DNA of 49,302 bases from Stutzerimonas chloritidismutans AW-1 (GCF_000495915.1 NZ_AOFQ01000011.1:1-49302), one strand, 5' to 3'; positions 8,381 to 17,225 are shown, numbered from the stretch's first letter. Notes: generated by a model not told the origin, from the sequence alone. Made by a program: numbers and translations.

Positions 8381-9229
8381 ATGAAACTTAAAGCTACTTT
8401 GCGGGCTGCTGTTGCGGCGGCTGTTGTCAGTGTTGCGCCGGTTACTGTCAATGCCAGTGGTTTTCCGGTCGTTGACGTTGCCTCTATTGCTCAGGCAGTT
8501 ACCGACTACATGAACCAGCTGCTGCACTATGAAGAGCTGATGTCTCAAACGGTGCTTAATGAAAGCCAGTTGGCAGAGGCGATTAAGTTGTACGAGCAAA
8601 CCATGCGCGAGTACGACCACATGCTGCGCCAGATGGAGGGCTTGAAGAGCCGCATTGATAAGAGGCAGTGGGAGCAGATTTACGCTCGCTATGGGCACAT
8701 TATCAATAGCTATCCCGGCATGAAACCGGACTTCGACTCTACTCGATGGGTCAAGGTCAACCGCGACCTGGAAAACCTGTATCACCGCGCGGGGCGCTTG
8801 GGCGACATAGAGGATGAATTGGCGTCGCTCGGTTATGACGCCAATTCTTTGCAGCATATCACTGAGACGGCACGCCAGAGTTATGCGCGCGAGCAGTTGG
8901 CAGTTGGCCAAAGCATGTTTGTCGAGGACATGGTTGACGAACTTGAAGTGCAGATGGAGCGCTATGGGGATGTGTCCAGCAAGCGTGCAGCGCTCGGGGC
9001 GGAAGACCATCTTGCAACGCTGCAGGTAATGGCTGAGCAAAACGAACTGGTGATTGAGGCGTTGCAGCAGCAGAACGCGATAAATAACGCCCAGCTCCAA
9101 TACTCTAATCAAATGGAGTCTCACTATTTCTCAAACCAAAACCTGGGGCGTCGTGCAACTTTGAACGAAGTTAAAGCGCGCCAAACTCGCCCGATCATCG
9201 TTAATGAATCGCGGCTTGTTAATTTCTGA
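8381..9229 (+). CDS. virB5: VirB5/TrbJ-like pilus-tip protein
   Basis: A 282-aa exported protein. A signal peptide ends near residue 25 (VNAS), followed by FPVVDVASIAQAVTDYMNQLLHYEELM, the conserved N-terminus of the TrbJ/VirB5 family, and then long alpha-helical, Gln-rich coiled coil. VirB5 is a minor pilin at the pilus tip. It starts 1 base after the virB4 stop. Confidence 0.8.
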   Translation: MKLKATLRAAVAAAVVSVAPVTVNASGFPVVDVASIAQAVTDYMNQLLHYEELMSQTVLNESQLAEAIKLYEQTMREYDHMLRQMEGLKSRIDKRQWEQIYARYGHIINSYPGMKPDFDSTRWVKVNRDLENLYHRAGRLGDIEDELASLGYDANSLQHITETARQSYAREQLAVGQSMFVEDMVDELEVQMERYGDVSSKRAALGAEDHLATLQVMAEQNELVIEALQQQNAINNAQLQYSNQMESHYFSNQNLGRRATLNEVKARQTRPIIVNESRLVNF

Positions 9230-9237
9230 GGTGCCTA

Positions 9238-9726
9238 ATGAATAGATTAATAGTTGGTTTTGTCGCAGTGCTTTTCTCTTGCTTTGCTGTGGCGGGCGAT
9301 GAAAGCGCACGCGAGAAAATGATTCAGAACGGTATCAAGGTCTGCCAGGCAAAAGGGTTCGCCACTGTGGGCGAGCGTGACAAATGCGTTGCTGAGTTCA
9401 CTGCAAAGGCGAATGAGCGGTATCCGGCCCGAGGGTCGGATGCCTACGCAAAGAAGCATTACGGCGGCATGAGCAAGGCCCAGGCCGAAGCGACCTTGAT
9501 TGAGCTGCAGAAGGAGTGGGAGGGCGCCAAGAAGGGCGGTTATTTCAGCGCACGGCGCACAGGAGTGGTGACGAAGAAGGCTGTTGCGGCCGAAGGCTGG
9601 TGGATCCAGGTCAACGTCCTCGGTGTGCGCGAGTCGCAGGACGATCCGTGGTTCATGGAGTGCAAGGGTTTCCAGACCGCAAATATCGTGCGCCGCTGCC
9701 CGCTCGGGAAAGGGGGGGCAGAGTGA
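9238..9726 (+). CDS. Exported hypothetical protein in the virB operon
   Basis: A 162-aa protein with a clear signal peptide (MNRLIVGFVAVLFSCFAVAG) and mature-part cysteines. No family recognised. Its position between virB5 and virB6 is where entry-exclusion or Eex-type proteins are found in several conjugative plasmids, but it lacks a convincing lipobox, so that is only a positional guess. Its stop overlaps the next start by 3 bases or more. Confidence 0.7.
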   Translation: MNRLIVGFVAVLFSCFAVAGDESAREKMIQNGIKVCQAKGFATVGERDKCVAEFTAKANERYPARGSDAYAKKHYGGMSKAQAEATLIELQKEWEGAKKGGYFSARRTGVVTKKAVAAEGWWIQVNVLGVRESQDDPWFMECKGFQTANIVRRCPLGKGGAE

Positions 9727-10820
9727 TCCAGATAATGAGTCTTCTGGTTGCGCTCTGTTTGGCTGGCGTCATGGTCATGGCCTGGCGGAGCGTCGCCGTA
9801 GAGCGCTCAGGAGAGGGCGCTCCTGCGCCCCTTTTGAAGCGTATCGATCCGAAGCAACGCCGCTCGCTGGTGCTGTCGCTGGGGCTGGCGGTTGCCTTTC
9901 TGATGCCCTTGGCGTTCATGCAGCCGGCTGAGGCCGCTTTGTCCGAAACAATGCGCGGAATATTCGATGGGGCGCTGGCCGATTTTGTAAACGGCATCAT
10001 GCAAGACACCGGAAATGATATTTACACCTGGTCTTGGATGATGTTTCTGGCTCTGGCATTTCTCTTGATGTTTGCCGAGTTCGTGAAGTTCATATTTGAA
10101 GGATTTAACGCGGCCTCTCATTTGGAAGCGCTTTGCTATTTCTTCCTAACCCTCGGACTGATGGGGGGTTACAACGCATTTACTGAAGCTATTTGGGGTG
10201 TTGGGGTTGGTCTTTCAAATGGGTATCAACAATACCTTGTCGGAAATACGGATAACTTCTTTTTGTCGCAGTGGCTGAATAAAGCGCTGGGCGCTGTTGT
10301 TCTTGATGACCTGGACGTGTTTGATTCCATCAGGCTAATTATCTATGCGGGGCAGTGGTTCATTGTATGCGCTGTGCTGGATATGGTTTTTTGGCTGGCT
10401 TCTATGTGGGCTGAATTTGGGTATGCCCTGGCCAAGGTAACAGGATTGATATTCATACCGTTCTTGTTGTTGCCTGCTACTCGGCCGCTATTTGATGGAT
10501 GGTTTAAGTTCTTCTGCGGATTTGTTTTTCTTTTGATAATCCTGAAGGCGACGATGGTTGTCGCGGCCATCACTATTAAGTCGATCCTGGAAAGCATCGG
10601 CGTGACGTTCGCGGGTGATTATGGGGATCCGGCTCAGGTTGTCCAGATTGCCAAAGAGAATATGTACCTTTTGGCTGATGCTTCCGCAATGTTGCTAATA
10701 GCGATCCTATTTATTCTGTCGTCTTTTGCTTTTGCCTCAATGATTGCGGGCGGAGTTGGCAATCTCAGCGGCGGATTGGGTAAGGCCACCAACATGGCTA
10801 TTCGTAAGTTTCTCAGGTAA
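9723..10820 (+). CDS. virB6: VirB6/TrbL polytopic channel protein
   Basis: About 365 aa with roughly seven to eight hydrophobic segments, from LLVALCLAGVMVMAW at the start to ASAMLLIAILFILSSFAFASMIAGG at the end. VirB6/TrbL forms part of the inner-membrane translocation channel. The frame is open from 9516. GTG 9723 is chosen because a purine-rich GGGGGGG tract sits 4-11 bases upstream and the start overlaps the previous stop (GTGA); ATG 9735 is the alternative. Confidence 0.85.
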   Translation: MIQIMSLLVALCLAGVMVMAWRSVAVERSGEGAPAPLLKRIDPKQRRSLVLSLGLAVAFLMPLAFMQPAEAALSETMRGIFDGALADFVNGIMQDTGNDIYTWSWMMFLALAFLLMFAEFVKFIFEGFNAASHLEALCYFFLTLGLMGGYNAFTEAIWGVGVGLSNGYQQYLVGNTDNFFLSQWLNKALGAVVLDDLDVFDSIRLIIYAGQWFIVCAVLDMVFWLASMWAEFGYALAKVTGLIFIPFLLLPATRPLFDGWFKFFCGFVFLLIILKATMVVAAITIKSILESIGVTFAGDYGDPAQVVQIAKENMYLLADASAMLLIAILFILSSFAFASMIAGGVGNLSGGLGKATNMAIRKFLR

Positions 10821-10832
10821 GGAGGCGTTGTT

Positions 10833-11603
10833 ATGAACGCACGTTTGGATGACGCCGAACTCAAGACGGTTCAGGCGCAAACCGATAAACCAAAGCAAAA
10901 CTCACAGTTGCGCGCGGAGCGTAATCGCTGGTTCGTCCTCTGCTTGCTGCAAGTGTTTGCAGTGATCTTCTCGATTGCATTCGCTTGGTACGGCTTTAAG
11001 AAGGCGGAGAACAACACAGAGCTGCTTTATGTGAAGCTCTATCCAGATGGCACCTCTGACGTTGACGGTTTTGCGCCAGAAGATGAACAGCTCTACTTTC
11101 GGGCGACCATCGATCAGGCATTCGAGACTTATATTAAGTCGCGTTATGGCCAGCAGCCGGAAACGATCAAGCGTGATTATGGGATGGCTGGCGTATTTAT
11201 GTCGCAGCCTATGTATAACGATTTTGTGAGCACTCAGCCCGGTGGGTTTAATGCGGCACAGAAAGCGGCTGATATTTCCGTCAATAAAAATGCAGATCGC
11301 ATTGAAATTGAGTGGGGATTCTCCGACCACTACGACAAGATACCTGCGGTGTTCGATAAGCAAAATGGCGAAGTAATCCGCTCAAATATCTACTTCACCA
11401 GGACAACCAAGACAGCAACTGGTTTGGTTAAGCCCAATGGTGTTGAAAAGCTTATTTTGCGGGCGCAGTGGCGGCTGTTGCCTAAAAAAGAACTTGCTAG
11501 CAAGAAAAAATCCTGGCTGCGCGTCAACCCTGTTGGGGTGGAGATTGTCCAGGCTGAACTTATTGAAGATCCATCCAGTTACACCAGTGCAGAGGCTAAC
11601 TAA
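10833..11603 (+). CDS. virB8: VirB8 bitopic assembly factor
   Basis: A 256-aa protein with a cytoplasmic head, one membrane helix (WFVLCLLQVFAVIFSIAFAW, about 31-50) and a periplasmic VirB8 domain. VirB8 nucleates the type IV secretion complex at the inner membrane. AAGGAGG lies just upstream of ATG 10833. The stop overlaps virB9 by one base (TAATG). Confidence 0.85.
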   Translation: MNARLDDAELKTVQAQTDKPKQNSQLRAERNRWFVLCLLQVFAVIFSIAFAWYGFKKAENNTELLYVKLYPDGTSDVDGFAPEDEQLYFRATIDQAFETYIKSRYGQQPETIKRDYGMAGVFMSQPMYNDFVSTQPGGFNAAQKAADISVNKNADRIEIEWGFSDHYDKIPAVFDKQNGEVIRSNIYFTRTTKTATGLVKPNGVEKLILRAQWRLLPKKELASKKKSWLRVNPVGVEIVQAELIEDPSSYTSAEAN

Positions 11604-12448
11604 TGATGAACAAGAAACTTTCCGCGATCAGTGTTTCTATGCTGATGATGATGGCTGTGGGAGCCCAAGCCTCTACCTGCCGTGTTATTCACTGGAAGCC
11701 TGACAGCATTATTCAAATCAACAGCGCCCTCAACCTCGGTACCCGAGTTGAGTTGCCGGCCGACAACATTACCGACCCTGTGCGCAGCTCCGACCTGTGG
11801 AACGCAGAGGGCGCGGCGAACCAGGTAATGATCAAGCCGAATAGTCGTGAAGAGCAGGGCCAGAAGGCGGTTATTCGCGCCTGGACGGCTGATGGCAACG
11901 CTTATGACATTGTGGCAAATCGCGTAGACGACGCGGCCCGCAATGACGTATGCGTCAAGGTCGTTGCAGATGGCATGTTCTTCAGCACAGGCGCACGGGC
12001 AGCCTTGAACCACCAGTCTTCGCTGTTGGCTCAAGGGTCAGCAGCGGCGAGCGCTCAAGTTGCAAGTCTGCAGCAACAGTTGCAGCAGCAACGCCGGGAT
12101 GCTGAAGACGACAAGCGCAAGGCCGTTATGGAAGCGCTGCGCCGCTTCCGTTATCACGTATATACCCGCTATAGCTGGGATCAGGGTAAGGGGTTTGCTG
12201 CTCAGGGCCTGATTTCCGATGTTTATGATGATGGCCGTTTTACCTATATCCGCCTGTTCCAACCGAATCGCGGACTTCTGTCTGTTGAAACAGAAGTTGG
12301 CGAGAAGAACGCAATTGTTCCGACTAAATACGACGACGCTTATGGCATGTATGTGATTTCGGGTATTTATCCGAAGTTCACCCTGCGAGTTGATGACGCA
12401 AAAATCAGCATTGCGCGCGCCGATGGTCGTACAAACGGTGAGTTCTAA
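11603..12448 (+). CDS. virB9: VirB9 outer-membrane core protein
   Basis: A 281-aa protein with a signal peptide (residues 1-23, ending AQAS). A Gln-rich linker (VASLQQQLQQQRR) separates the N-terminal domain from a beta-rich C-terminus containing FRYHVYTRYSW and SDVYDDGRFTYIRL, the CagX/VirB9 signature. It forms the outer-membrane core complex with VirB7-type lipoprotein and VirB10. Confidence 0.88.
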   Translation: MMNKKLSAISVSMLMMMAVGAQASTCRVIHWKPDSIIQINSALNLGTRVELPADNITDPVRSSDLWNAEGAANQVMIKPNSREEQGQKAVIRAWTADGNAYDIVANRVDDAARNDVCVKVVADGMFFSTGARAALNHQSSLLAQGSAAASAQVASLQQQLQQQRRDAEDDKRKAVMEALRRFRYHVYTRYSWDQGKGFAAQGLISDVYDDGRFTYIRLFQPNRGLLSVETEVGEKNAIVPTKYDDAYGMYVISGIYPKFTLRVDDAKISIARADGRTNGEF

Positions 12449-12457
12449 GGGGGATAT

Positions 12458-13873
12458 ATGACCGAAGAAGCCGCCCCGCGCATTGATGAAAAGCCAGCAA
12501 CTTACCGCCGTAAATTGCAACTCTGGCTTGGTATCGCATTTGGCGTAGTCCTGGCCCTGCTTTTTGTTCTGACGCTTATCAACATCTTTTCCAAGATGGG
12601 TAACAAGCAGCCGGCCAAACAGGAGCCCGCTCAAGAACAACAGGCAGGCCAGTCAGGTGATCGAGCAGACCAGTTCAGCCAGCTTGTAGCAAACCGCCGG
12701 CCGAGCCGTCAGGCGGAAGAACAGCCGGAGGCTGCTCTTACGCCCCTGGAAGAGTCCTTTAATCAGCTAGCACAGCGCGGGCAAAGCTCTGTGGAGGCGG
12801 GGCAGGGGGGGGGGGAAGCTACGCTGTCGGCCGCTGAGAAGGCCATGCGTCAATGGGAGCAGCGTGAGCGTCTGCGCGCCCTGCAAAGCGCGCAGAGCGC
12901 TTGGGGGCTCCAGAAGAGCAACCTGGGTAAGGCGGGATCCAATGTGTCCTCTTCACCTGCCACAGGATCGTCAGCGAGCTCGATGCGCACCGAGAGTGCT
13001 GATGGCGACCTGGTGGGCGCCCTGGATTCGCTCAATCGCCCGTTCAACGAGAACGGGAGCTTGGAAGAGCGACGCGCAGAGGTTCGCCGCCGTATCGAAG
13101 AGGCACAGCGCCTACGCGCGGATCTAGCGAGTAAGGGGGCTGCTAGCCTGCCTGGTGCGGCCGGCCGGGCGGACGCTGGCCAGGGGCCGGCCAAAGAGCA
13201 GCTGCAGCAGCTAACCAGCAGCTTCAGTCGAGCGCCGGAGAATGTTGTTGGCTTCACCAAATCCAACAAGTACAACGCCGATATTGCCGGAAAGTTAAAA
13301 GTGCCACCGGGCACGGTTATTCCAACAACGTTAATGCGTAAGGCGATATCCGACTATACGACCGGATCGCTGCAGGCAATTGTCAGTCACGATGTTTATG
13401 ACATTAGTCGTCAATATGTTCTGTTCCCCAAAGGTACAGAAATTAATATTGGCGTTGCCCGCACCCGCAACGTAAACGAAGCGATTTCTAATCGTGTTGC
13501 ATTCCTGGTTAAAGAAGGCGTGCTGCCTAATGGCGATGTAATCGACTTCACGAAAGCGGCAGCCGTTGATCGTGAAGGCGTTGGCGCAATTGAAGACCAG
13601 GTGGATTACCACTTTATGGCTCAGTTCCTGGGAGTCGCTGCATATGCACTTATCAGCAGTGAATCTAGCTATAGCGGAACGGGTGATGAAGAGGGTAGTT
13701 ATGCCGGTGATGTTGGAGAAAATGCGCGCAGAGAGTTCTCGCCGCTCATTCAAAAGTATTTGAATATTGTCCCGACAATTACGATTCGGCCTGGTCAGTC
13801 TTTCCGCGTAATTGTGGAAGAAGAAATGTATGTAGAGCCTTGGAGCGATCTTTATGCAAAATATGTTGATTAA
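12458..13873 (+). CDS. virB10: VirB10 envelope-spanning scaffold
   Basis: A 471-aa protein with a short cytoplasmic tail, one membrane helix (LWLGIAFGVVLALLFVLTLI), a long Gln/Ala/Arg-rich periplasmic linker, and a C-terminal beta-barrel domain (from about residue 270, with VPPGTVIPTTLM and RPGQSFRVIVEEEMYV). VirB10 bridges the inner and outer membranes and senses ATP energy. A run of G (about 12807-12816) in the linker is a possible slippage site. Confidence 0.92.
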   Translation: MTEEAAPRIDEKPATYRRKLQLWLGIAFGVVLALLFVLTLINIFSKMGNKQPAKQEPAQEQQAGQSGDRADQFSQLVANRRPSRQAEEQPEAALTPLEESFNQLAQRGQSSVEAGQGGGEATLSAAEKAMRQWEQRERLRALQSAQSAWGLQKSNLGKAGSNVSSSPATGSSASSMRTESADGDLVGALDSLNRPFNENGSLEERRAEVRRRIEEAQRLRADLASKGAASLPGAAGRADAGQGPAKEQLQQLTSSFSRAPENVVGFTKSNKYNADIAGKLKVPPGTVIPTTLMRKAISDYTTGSLQAIVSHDVYDISRQYVLFPKGTEINIGVARTRNVNEAISNRVAFLVKEGVLPNGDVIDFTKAAAVDREGVGAIEDQVDYHFMAQFLGVAAYALISSESSYSGTGDEEGSYAGDVGENARREFSPLIQKYLNIVPTITIRPGQSFRVIVEEEMYVEPWSDLYAKYVD

Positions 13874-14222
13874 GGCGCTGGTTTTTCTGGCGATCATGCC
13901 GGCCTTTTCAATGGCGGCAGACGAGCAGCCAATTCAAATCGATCCACTGAGTCTTTATGCGCGCACGGTTTATCCTGAAGACGTTCGGACTGTTGGCGAT
14001 GCCGCTCTTTATCTGCTGGAGCCGACAGGCTACCAGCTGGTGATTGCGCACCCTGCGCCGAAAGATGCGATCAGTATTTATCAGCGCAAGATTCCGCCAA
14101 TTGCGAAAGTACATAGAACAATGCCAATCATTGATGCGTTGCAGATTTTGATTGGTAATGACAACTGGATTGTCATTGACAGAAATCACAAGCTTATTTC
14201 CTTCTCGGAGAGCAAGTCATGA
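13854..14222 (+). CDS. PilL/TcpQ-like periplasmic protein
   Basis: A 122-aa exported protein with a signal peptide to about residue 22. The mature part (TVGDAALYLLEPTGYQLV...MPIIDALQILIG...WIVIDRNHKLISF) resembles the PilL N-terminal/TcpQ-type domain of type IV pilus systems of integrative conjugative elements. Such domains are secretin-accessory modules. GGAG lies 8 bases before ATG 13854 and the gene overlaps virB10 by 20 bases. Its presence inside a VirB operon is uncommon. Confidence 0.65.
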   Translation: MQNMLIKALVFLAIMPAFSMAADEQPIQIDPLSLYARTVYPEDVRTVGDAALYLLEPTGYQLVIAHPAPKDAISIYQRKIPPIAKVHRTMPIIDALQILIGNDNWIVIDRNHKLISFSESKS

Positions 14223-14413
14223 AAAAAACGTTAATTGGCCTGGCGCTTATTTCTGTCCTGACTGGCTGTAATTCGACCAAGGTGGTTGGTACTGGCGACT
14301 TCTTCAATCTCACCAGCCGAAATGTTGTCTATCGGGATCTTACTCGCCCCGTGGGCTTCGATAACGAGCCGGAGCAAGTTAATTATGTCGTTCTCCCTGC
14401 TGTTACCAACTAA
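14219..14413 (+). CDS. VirB7-type small lipoprotein
   Basis: A 64-aa protein with a signal peptide and a clear lipobox LTGC (Cys at residue 17). Small lipoproteins of this kind at this locus usually fill the VirB7 role, stabilising VirB9 in the outer membrane. It overlaps the previous stop by ATGA and the next gene by 29 bases. VirB7 identity is positional, as these proteins diverge quickly. Confidence 0.7.
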   Translation: MKKTLIGLALISVLTGCNSTKVVGTGDFFNLTSRNVVYRDLTRPVGFDNEPEQVNYVVLPAVTN

Positions 14414-15140
14414 GGCGCTGCTGGCGGCAGCGCTCGCGCTTTGCCTGGTCGGTACTGCTGCTGCAGAAGCAGAGCAGGACGAGGCGGCTGAGCTGTACGA
14501 GTATCTGTTTCCTGAGGCGCCTCAGGCGCCTCAGGCTGGCGTGACAGGGGCTCCAGGTGGGGCGGTAGGTGCGGCGCCGAAGTTCTCGGGCTTCATGCAA
14601 GACAACCGCCGCAGCAGCTGGTCGCAAGAGCAGATCAATGCTATGCGGGATGCCTTCAAGCGGGCTGAGCCGCAGCCTGTCGCGCCGCCTGAACTGCAGC
14701 GCGGTGATGATGGGTCAAGCCTCTTTGGCGTGCCGCCGAGCAACTTGGCGGACTCTCCTTATGCTGAGCTAGTCGCTAAGTACGCCAAAAAGCGCAACCT
14801 CGATCCGGCCCTGGTACATCAGCTAATTCTTGCAGAGTCGCAGTATGACCCCGATGCGGTAAGCCCCAAAGGTAATAAGGGCCTGATGCAAGTCAGTGAT
14901 GATCTTTCTCGCCAATTCAACATTGATCCGTTTGATCCTGAGTCGAATATCAAAGTTGGCACTCAATATCTTGCCGATATGCTTGCCAGGTTCAACGTAA
15001 TCGATCTTGCTTTAGCGGCTTACAATGCCGGCCCTGGTGCGGTCGAGAAATACAACGGCATTCCCCCATATGCGGAAACGCAAAACTATGTCAGCCGTAT
15101 TAAAGCTGGCTTGGCCAAAATGGAGGCACGTAACGGATGA
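14385..15140 (+). CDS. virB1: VirB1-like lytic transglycosylase
   Basis: A 251-aa protein with a signal peptide (residues 1-26), a Pro/Gln-rich linker, and a C-terminal SLT domain. The probable catalytic Glu is in LILAESQYDP, followed by GLMQV and AYNAGPGAVEKYNG. It cuts peptidoglycan to let the secretion channel pass. GGAG precedes ATG 14385; the open frame from 14286 inside the lipoprotein gene is not used. VirB1 near the end of the operon differs from the classic order. Confidence 0.9.
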   Translation: MSFSLLLPTKALLAAALALCLVGTAAAEAEQDEAAELYEYLFPEAPQAPQAGVTGAPGGAVGAAPKFSGFMQDNRRSSWSQEQINAMRDAFKRAEPQPVAPPELQRGDDGSSLFGVPPSNLADSPYAELVAKYAKKRNLDPALVHQLILAESQYDPDAVSPKGNKGLMQVSDDLSRQFNIDPFDPESNIKVGTQYLADMLARFNVIDLALAAYNAGPGAVEKYNGIPPYAETQNYVSRIKAGLAKMEARNG

Positions 15141-15454
15141 AAAAGTTATTGAGTGGCATAGTTATAGCGGTCGCTTTGGTCGGTAATGCGTTCGCTGGAA
15201 GTGAGTTCGACTTTGATTGGAACGATAAGAACGACATGCGCGGTGCCTGGAAGATGTGCGCAACTACCGGATTCACTGAAGGCGAGTGCCCGAAAGTTTA
15301 TCAGAAGTGCTGGCAACCGCCGATGATTTACAAAAAGAAGAAAAAGATCCGCACCTATTGCAAGGACTCTCCAAGTTTCAGTGTGAGCGACAGCGATAAA
15401 GAGCGTTACCTGCAGGAAGGGCAGCGACGCGCCAATGAGGGCTCTACCCAGTAG
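15137..15454 (+). CDS. Exported cysteine-containing hypothetical protein
   Basis: A 105-aa protein with a signal peptide (cut near AFAG, residue 21) and four cysteines in the mature part, suggesting disulfides in the periplasm. It overlaps virB1 by ATGA and is the last gene of the overlapping virB operon. No family recognised. Confidence 0.65.
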   Translation: MKKLLSGIVIAVALVGNAFAGSEFDFDWNDKNDMRGAWKMCATTGFTEGECPKVYQKCWQPPMIYKKKKKIRTYCKDSPSFSVSDSDKERYLQEGQRRANEGSTQ

Positions 15455-15556
15455 AGCACGAATAACCGCTCGCTGATGTTGAGCCTAGCGGTTTGCGTCA
15501 CCTGCTTAGTGGTGAGCGGCCTGGGGCATCCGGGCACCAATTACGAGGATGAAACG

Positions 15557-15949
15557 ATGCTCACTGATGACGACAAGAAATGGCTCGCCGATCACCGTCG
15601 CAGTGTTGAGACCTGGTGTGACTTCTACCTAGCGCAGCTCAAGGGCGTTACCGGGGCTGAATTGACCGAGGTGGCCGGCAAGGTGCTGTTGCACCACAAG
15701 GGCCGTTACGTCCTGGCTCAGGATCTCGCGGCCGAGGTCGTGCAAGGCGTCAGATATAGCCAGGTTTTCGAGCAATGGAACTACGACTGTGCCTGCAAAG
15801 TTCACAGCCTAGCTAGATCCATGCCCCCGCTTGATGGGGCTGTGTTCCTGGCAGCCAGCGGCTACCAGGATGCGTCAATGGACGACCTGGCCGACGCCTC
15901 GGCCGAGGCTGTCGAAGAAGCAAAGCTTGCCCTGTACGGCGAGCCTTAA
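15557..15949 (+). CDS. Hypothetical acidic protein, 130 aa
   Basis: The frame is open from ATG 15476, which would add a hydrophobic 27-residue extension. I use ATG 15557 because GAGG lies 10 bases upstream and the protein then begins MLTDDDKKWLADHRR, a typical soluble helical start. The C-terminus is Ala/Asp-rich helical. No family recognised; it follows the transfer operon. Confidence 0.55.
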   Translation: MLTDDDKKWLADHRRSVETWCDFYLAQLKGVTGAELTEVAGKVLLHHKGRYVLAQDLAAEVVQGVRYSQVFEQWNYDCACKVHSLARSMPPLDGAVFLAASGYQDASMDDLADASAEAVEEAKLALYGEP

Positions 15950-15980
15950 GAGCAAACAACCATCAACGAGGTGTATCGCA

Positions 15981-16193
15981 ATGGCAAGCAAAGAGGCTGC
16001 ACAGAAGACCCGCTATGACGCTCTGATCGCGCATGAATACGGGCCCGAGGATGATCGTAAAACCCACTGGACGCGCGTAGGCGCAGGATTCACCAATGGC
16101 GATGGGAAGGGCATCAACATCGAGCTAACTCCAGGAATAGCCGTGAGTGGCAGGCTGGTTTTGCGCGTACACGAGCCCAAGGCTCAGGACTGA
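15981..16193 (+). CDS. Small hypothetical protein, 70 aa
   Basis: Starts at ATG 15981 after a GAGG site. Short basic N-terminal helix then a beta-like C-terminal part (INIELTPGIAVSGRLVLRVHEP). No family recognised. It lies 2 bases ahead of the next frame, so the two may be co-translated. Confidence 0.55.
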   Translation: MASKEAAQKTRYDALIAHEYGPEDDRKTHWTRVGAGFTNGDGKGINIELTPGIAVSGRLVLRVHEPKAQD

Positions 16194-16195
16194 CC

Positions 16196-16480
16196 GTGAA
16201 AACACTAGATATGGTGTCGCCGGAGGATCCGATCGACACAACATCTAGTGCTGCCGCTGCCGACCTGATCCAGGTGCTGGATCTGCCGGCAGCGCTGTCG
16301 CGCCGCTTGGAGAGGGCGCAGGTGGTGGATCTAGTTGTTCATGCCGACAAGCTGCTGTGGCTGAGGGTGCCTGTAGGGCTCCAGGATGCCCTGGAAGGCG
16401 GTCAAGGGGTAGGTGCGGCCCGCAGCCCTGGAAGGGCGAGGACACGGCCCCTTGACGGCCTGGAGGGGCGTAAAGCCTGA
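16196..16480 (+). CDS. Hypothetical protein, C-terminus probably replaced by repeat DNA
   Basis: GTG start 2 bases after the previous stop. The first 60 residues look like ordinary coding sequence (AAADLIQVLDLPAALSRRLERAQVVDLVVHADKLLWLRV). From about residue 62 the frame runs into GC-rich palindromic DNA (GTCAAGGGG at 16401 pairs with CCCCTTGAC at 16448) and becomes Gly/Arg-rich, so the original end was probably lost. No family recognised. Confidence 0.4.
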   Translation: MKTLDMVSPEDPIDTTSSAAAADLIQVLDLPAALSRRLERAQVVDLVVHADKLLWLRVPVGLQDALEGGQGVGAARSPGRARTRPLDGLEGRKA

Positions 16481-16484
16481 AGGC

Positions 16485-16540
16485 GGGAGGTAGGGGGCGC
16501 TCTTCCCCCTGCCTCCCGACGCCTCGCGGGCGAGAGCGGG
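16485..16540. repeat. 56-bp segment inverted at 18683-18738
   Basis: The reverse complement of these 56 bases occurs at 18683-18738, between the 46-bp repeat and copy B of the 431-bp repeat. The pair flanks the rep region in inverted orientation. 16541-16620 continues as GC-rich palindromic non-coding DNA. Confidence 0.85.
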
Positions 16541-16620
16541 TTGGAGAGAAGCCGCCGAAGGCGGCGCGAGAGGCGGGCAGCGCCCGGCCTCTTGAGAACG
16601 AGCAGTAGAAAGGATGAATC

Positions 16621-16881
16621 GTGCGCTTAGCATTCTTGAAAGAACTTTTTGACAGTGGCGTGCTGGCCAGCGCGACCGTTGAGCCGGCCGATGGTGCTGG
16701 CTGGCTGCTGAAGGTCACCAAGCAGAGCGGAGAGGTTGTCGCCGTGACGCTCGCTGCACAGAGCAGCCAGGTGAAGACCTATAACCGGGTGAACGCGGCG
16801 ATGATGGATGCCTACCGGATAGGTTTTCGCACCGTGGCCGTGTCGTTGCCTGAGGATTTCGAGCTGGCTGGAGCCCGCTGA
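16621..16881 (+). CDS. Small ParC-like partition-associated protein (paralogue 1)
   Basis: An 86-aa protein with GTG start after AAAGGATG. The pattern MRLAFLKELFDSGVLASATVEP...GWLLKVTKQSGEVVAVTLAAQSSQVKTYNRVNAAMMDAYRIGFRTVAV matches, segment by segment, the protein at 16983. Both resemble small plasmid proteins described as ParC-type partition-associated. The name is tentative; co-location with rep rather than parAB is unusual. Confidence 0.5.
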   Translation: MRLAFLKELFDSGVLASATVEPADGAGWLLKVTKQSGEVVAVTLAAQSSQVKTYNRVNAAMMDAYRIGFRTVAVSLPEDFELAGAR

Positions 16882-16982
16882 CGCTGCACGAATTTGCCTA
16901 ACCATGCTCATGAATTTGCAATTTCATGTTTTCGCGCTTAGTCTTCAATCGGTTTACCAGATCGAGCATGAATGAGGGTGCG

Positions 16983-17225
16983 ATGGCAGTGGACCTTTCT
17001 GCGATGCGCAAGCTGTTTGAGGGGGGAGCCCTACGGGCGGCGATTGTGGCCCCGGCCCCTCTCGAAAAGGGTGCCTGGGTGCTGATGGTCGAGCGCGCCG
17101 ATGGCGCGCACGAATACATGACTATCGCGCGATCCACCAGACAGAAGATCTACAAGAGCTTGGAATCGGTAAGTGCCGACGCGGCCCGCGTCGGCTTTCG
17201 TGAAGTGAGGCTTCAAGTAGCGTAG
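16983..17225 (+). CDS. Small ParC-like partition-associated protein (paralogue 2)
   Basis: An 80-aa protein (MAVDLSAMRKLFEGGALRAAIV...) that parallels the preceding gene over its full length: a basic N-terminal helix, a Gly-Ala-Ala/Val turn, a central beta hairpin and a C-terminal VGFREVRL. GAGG precedes ATG 16983; upstream ATGs at 16926 and 16968 are possible. It ends just before a terminator and the rep control region. Confidence 0.5.
   Translation: MAVDLSAMRKLFEGGALRAAIVAPAPLEKGAWVLMVERADGAHEYMTIARSTRQKIYKSLESVSADAARVGFREVRLQVA

Noticed and set aside
15476..15556. Upstream start adding a hydrophobic N-terminus to the gene at 15557
   Set aside because: The extension has no ribosome site and is the only hydrophobic part; ATG 15557 has a GAGG and gives a normal soluble protein.
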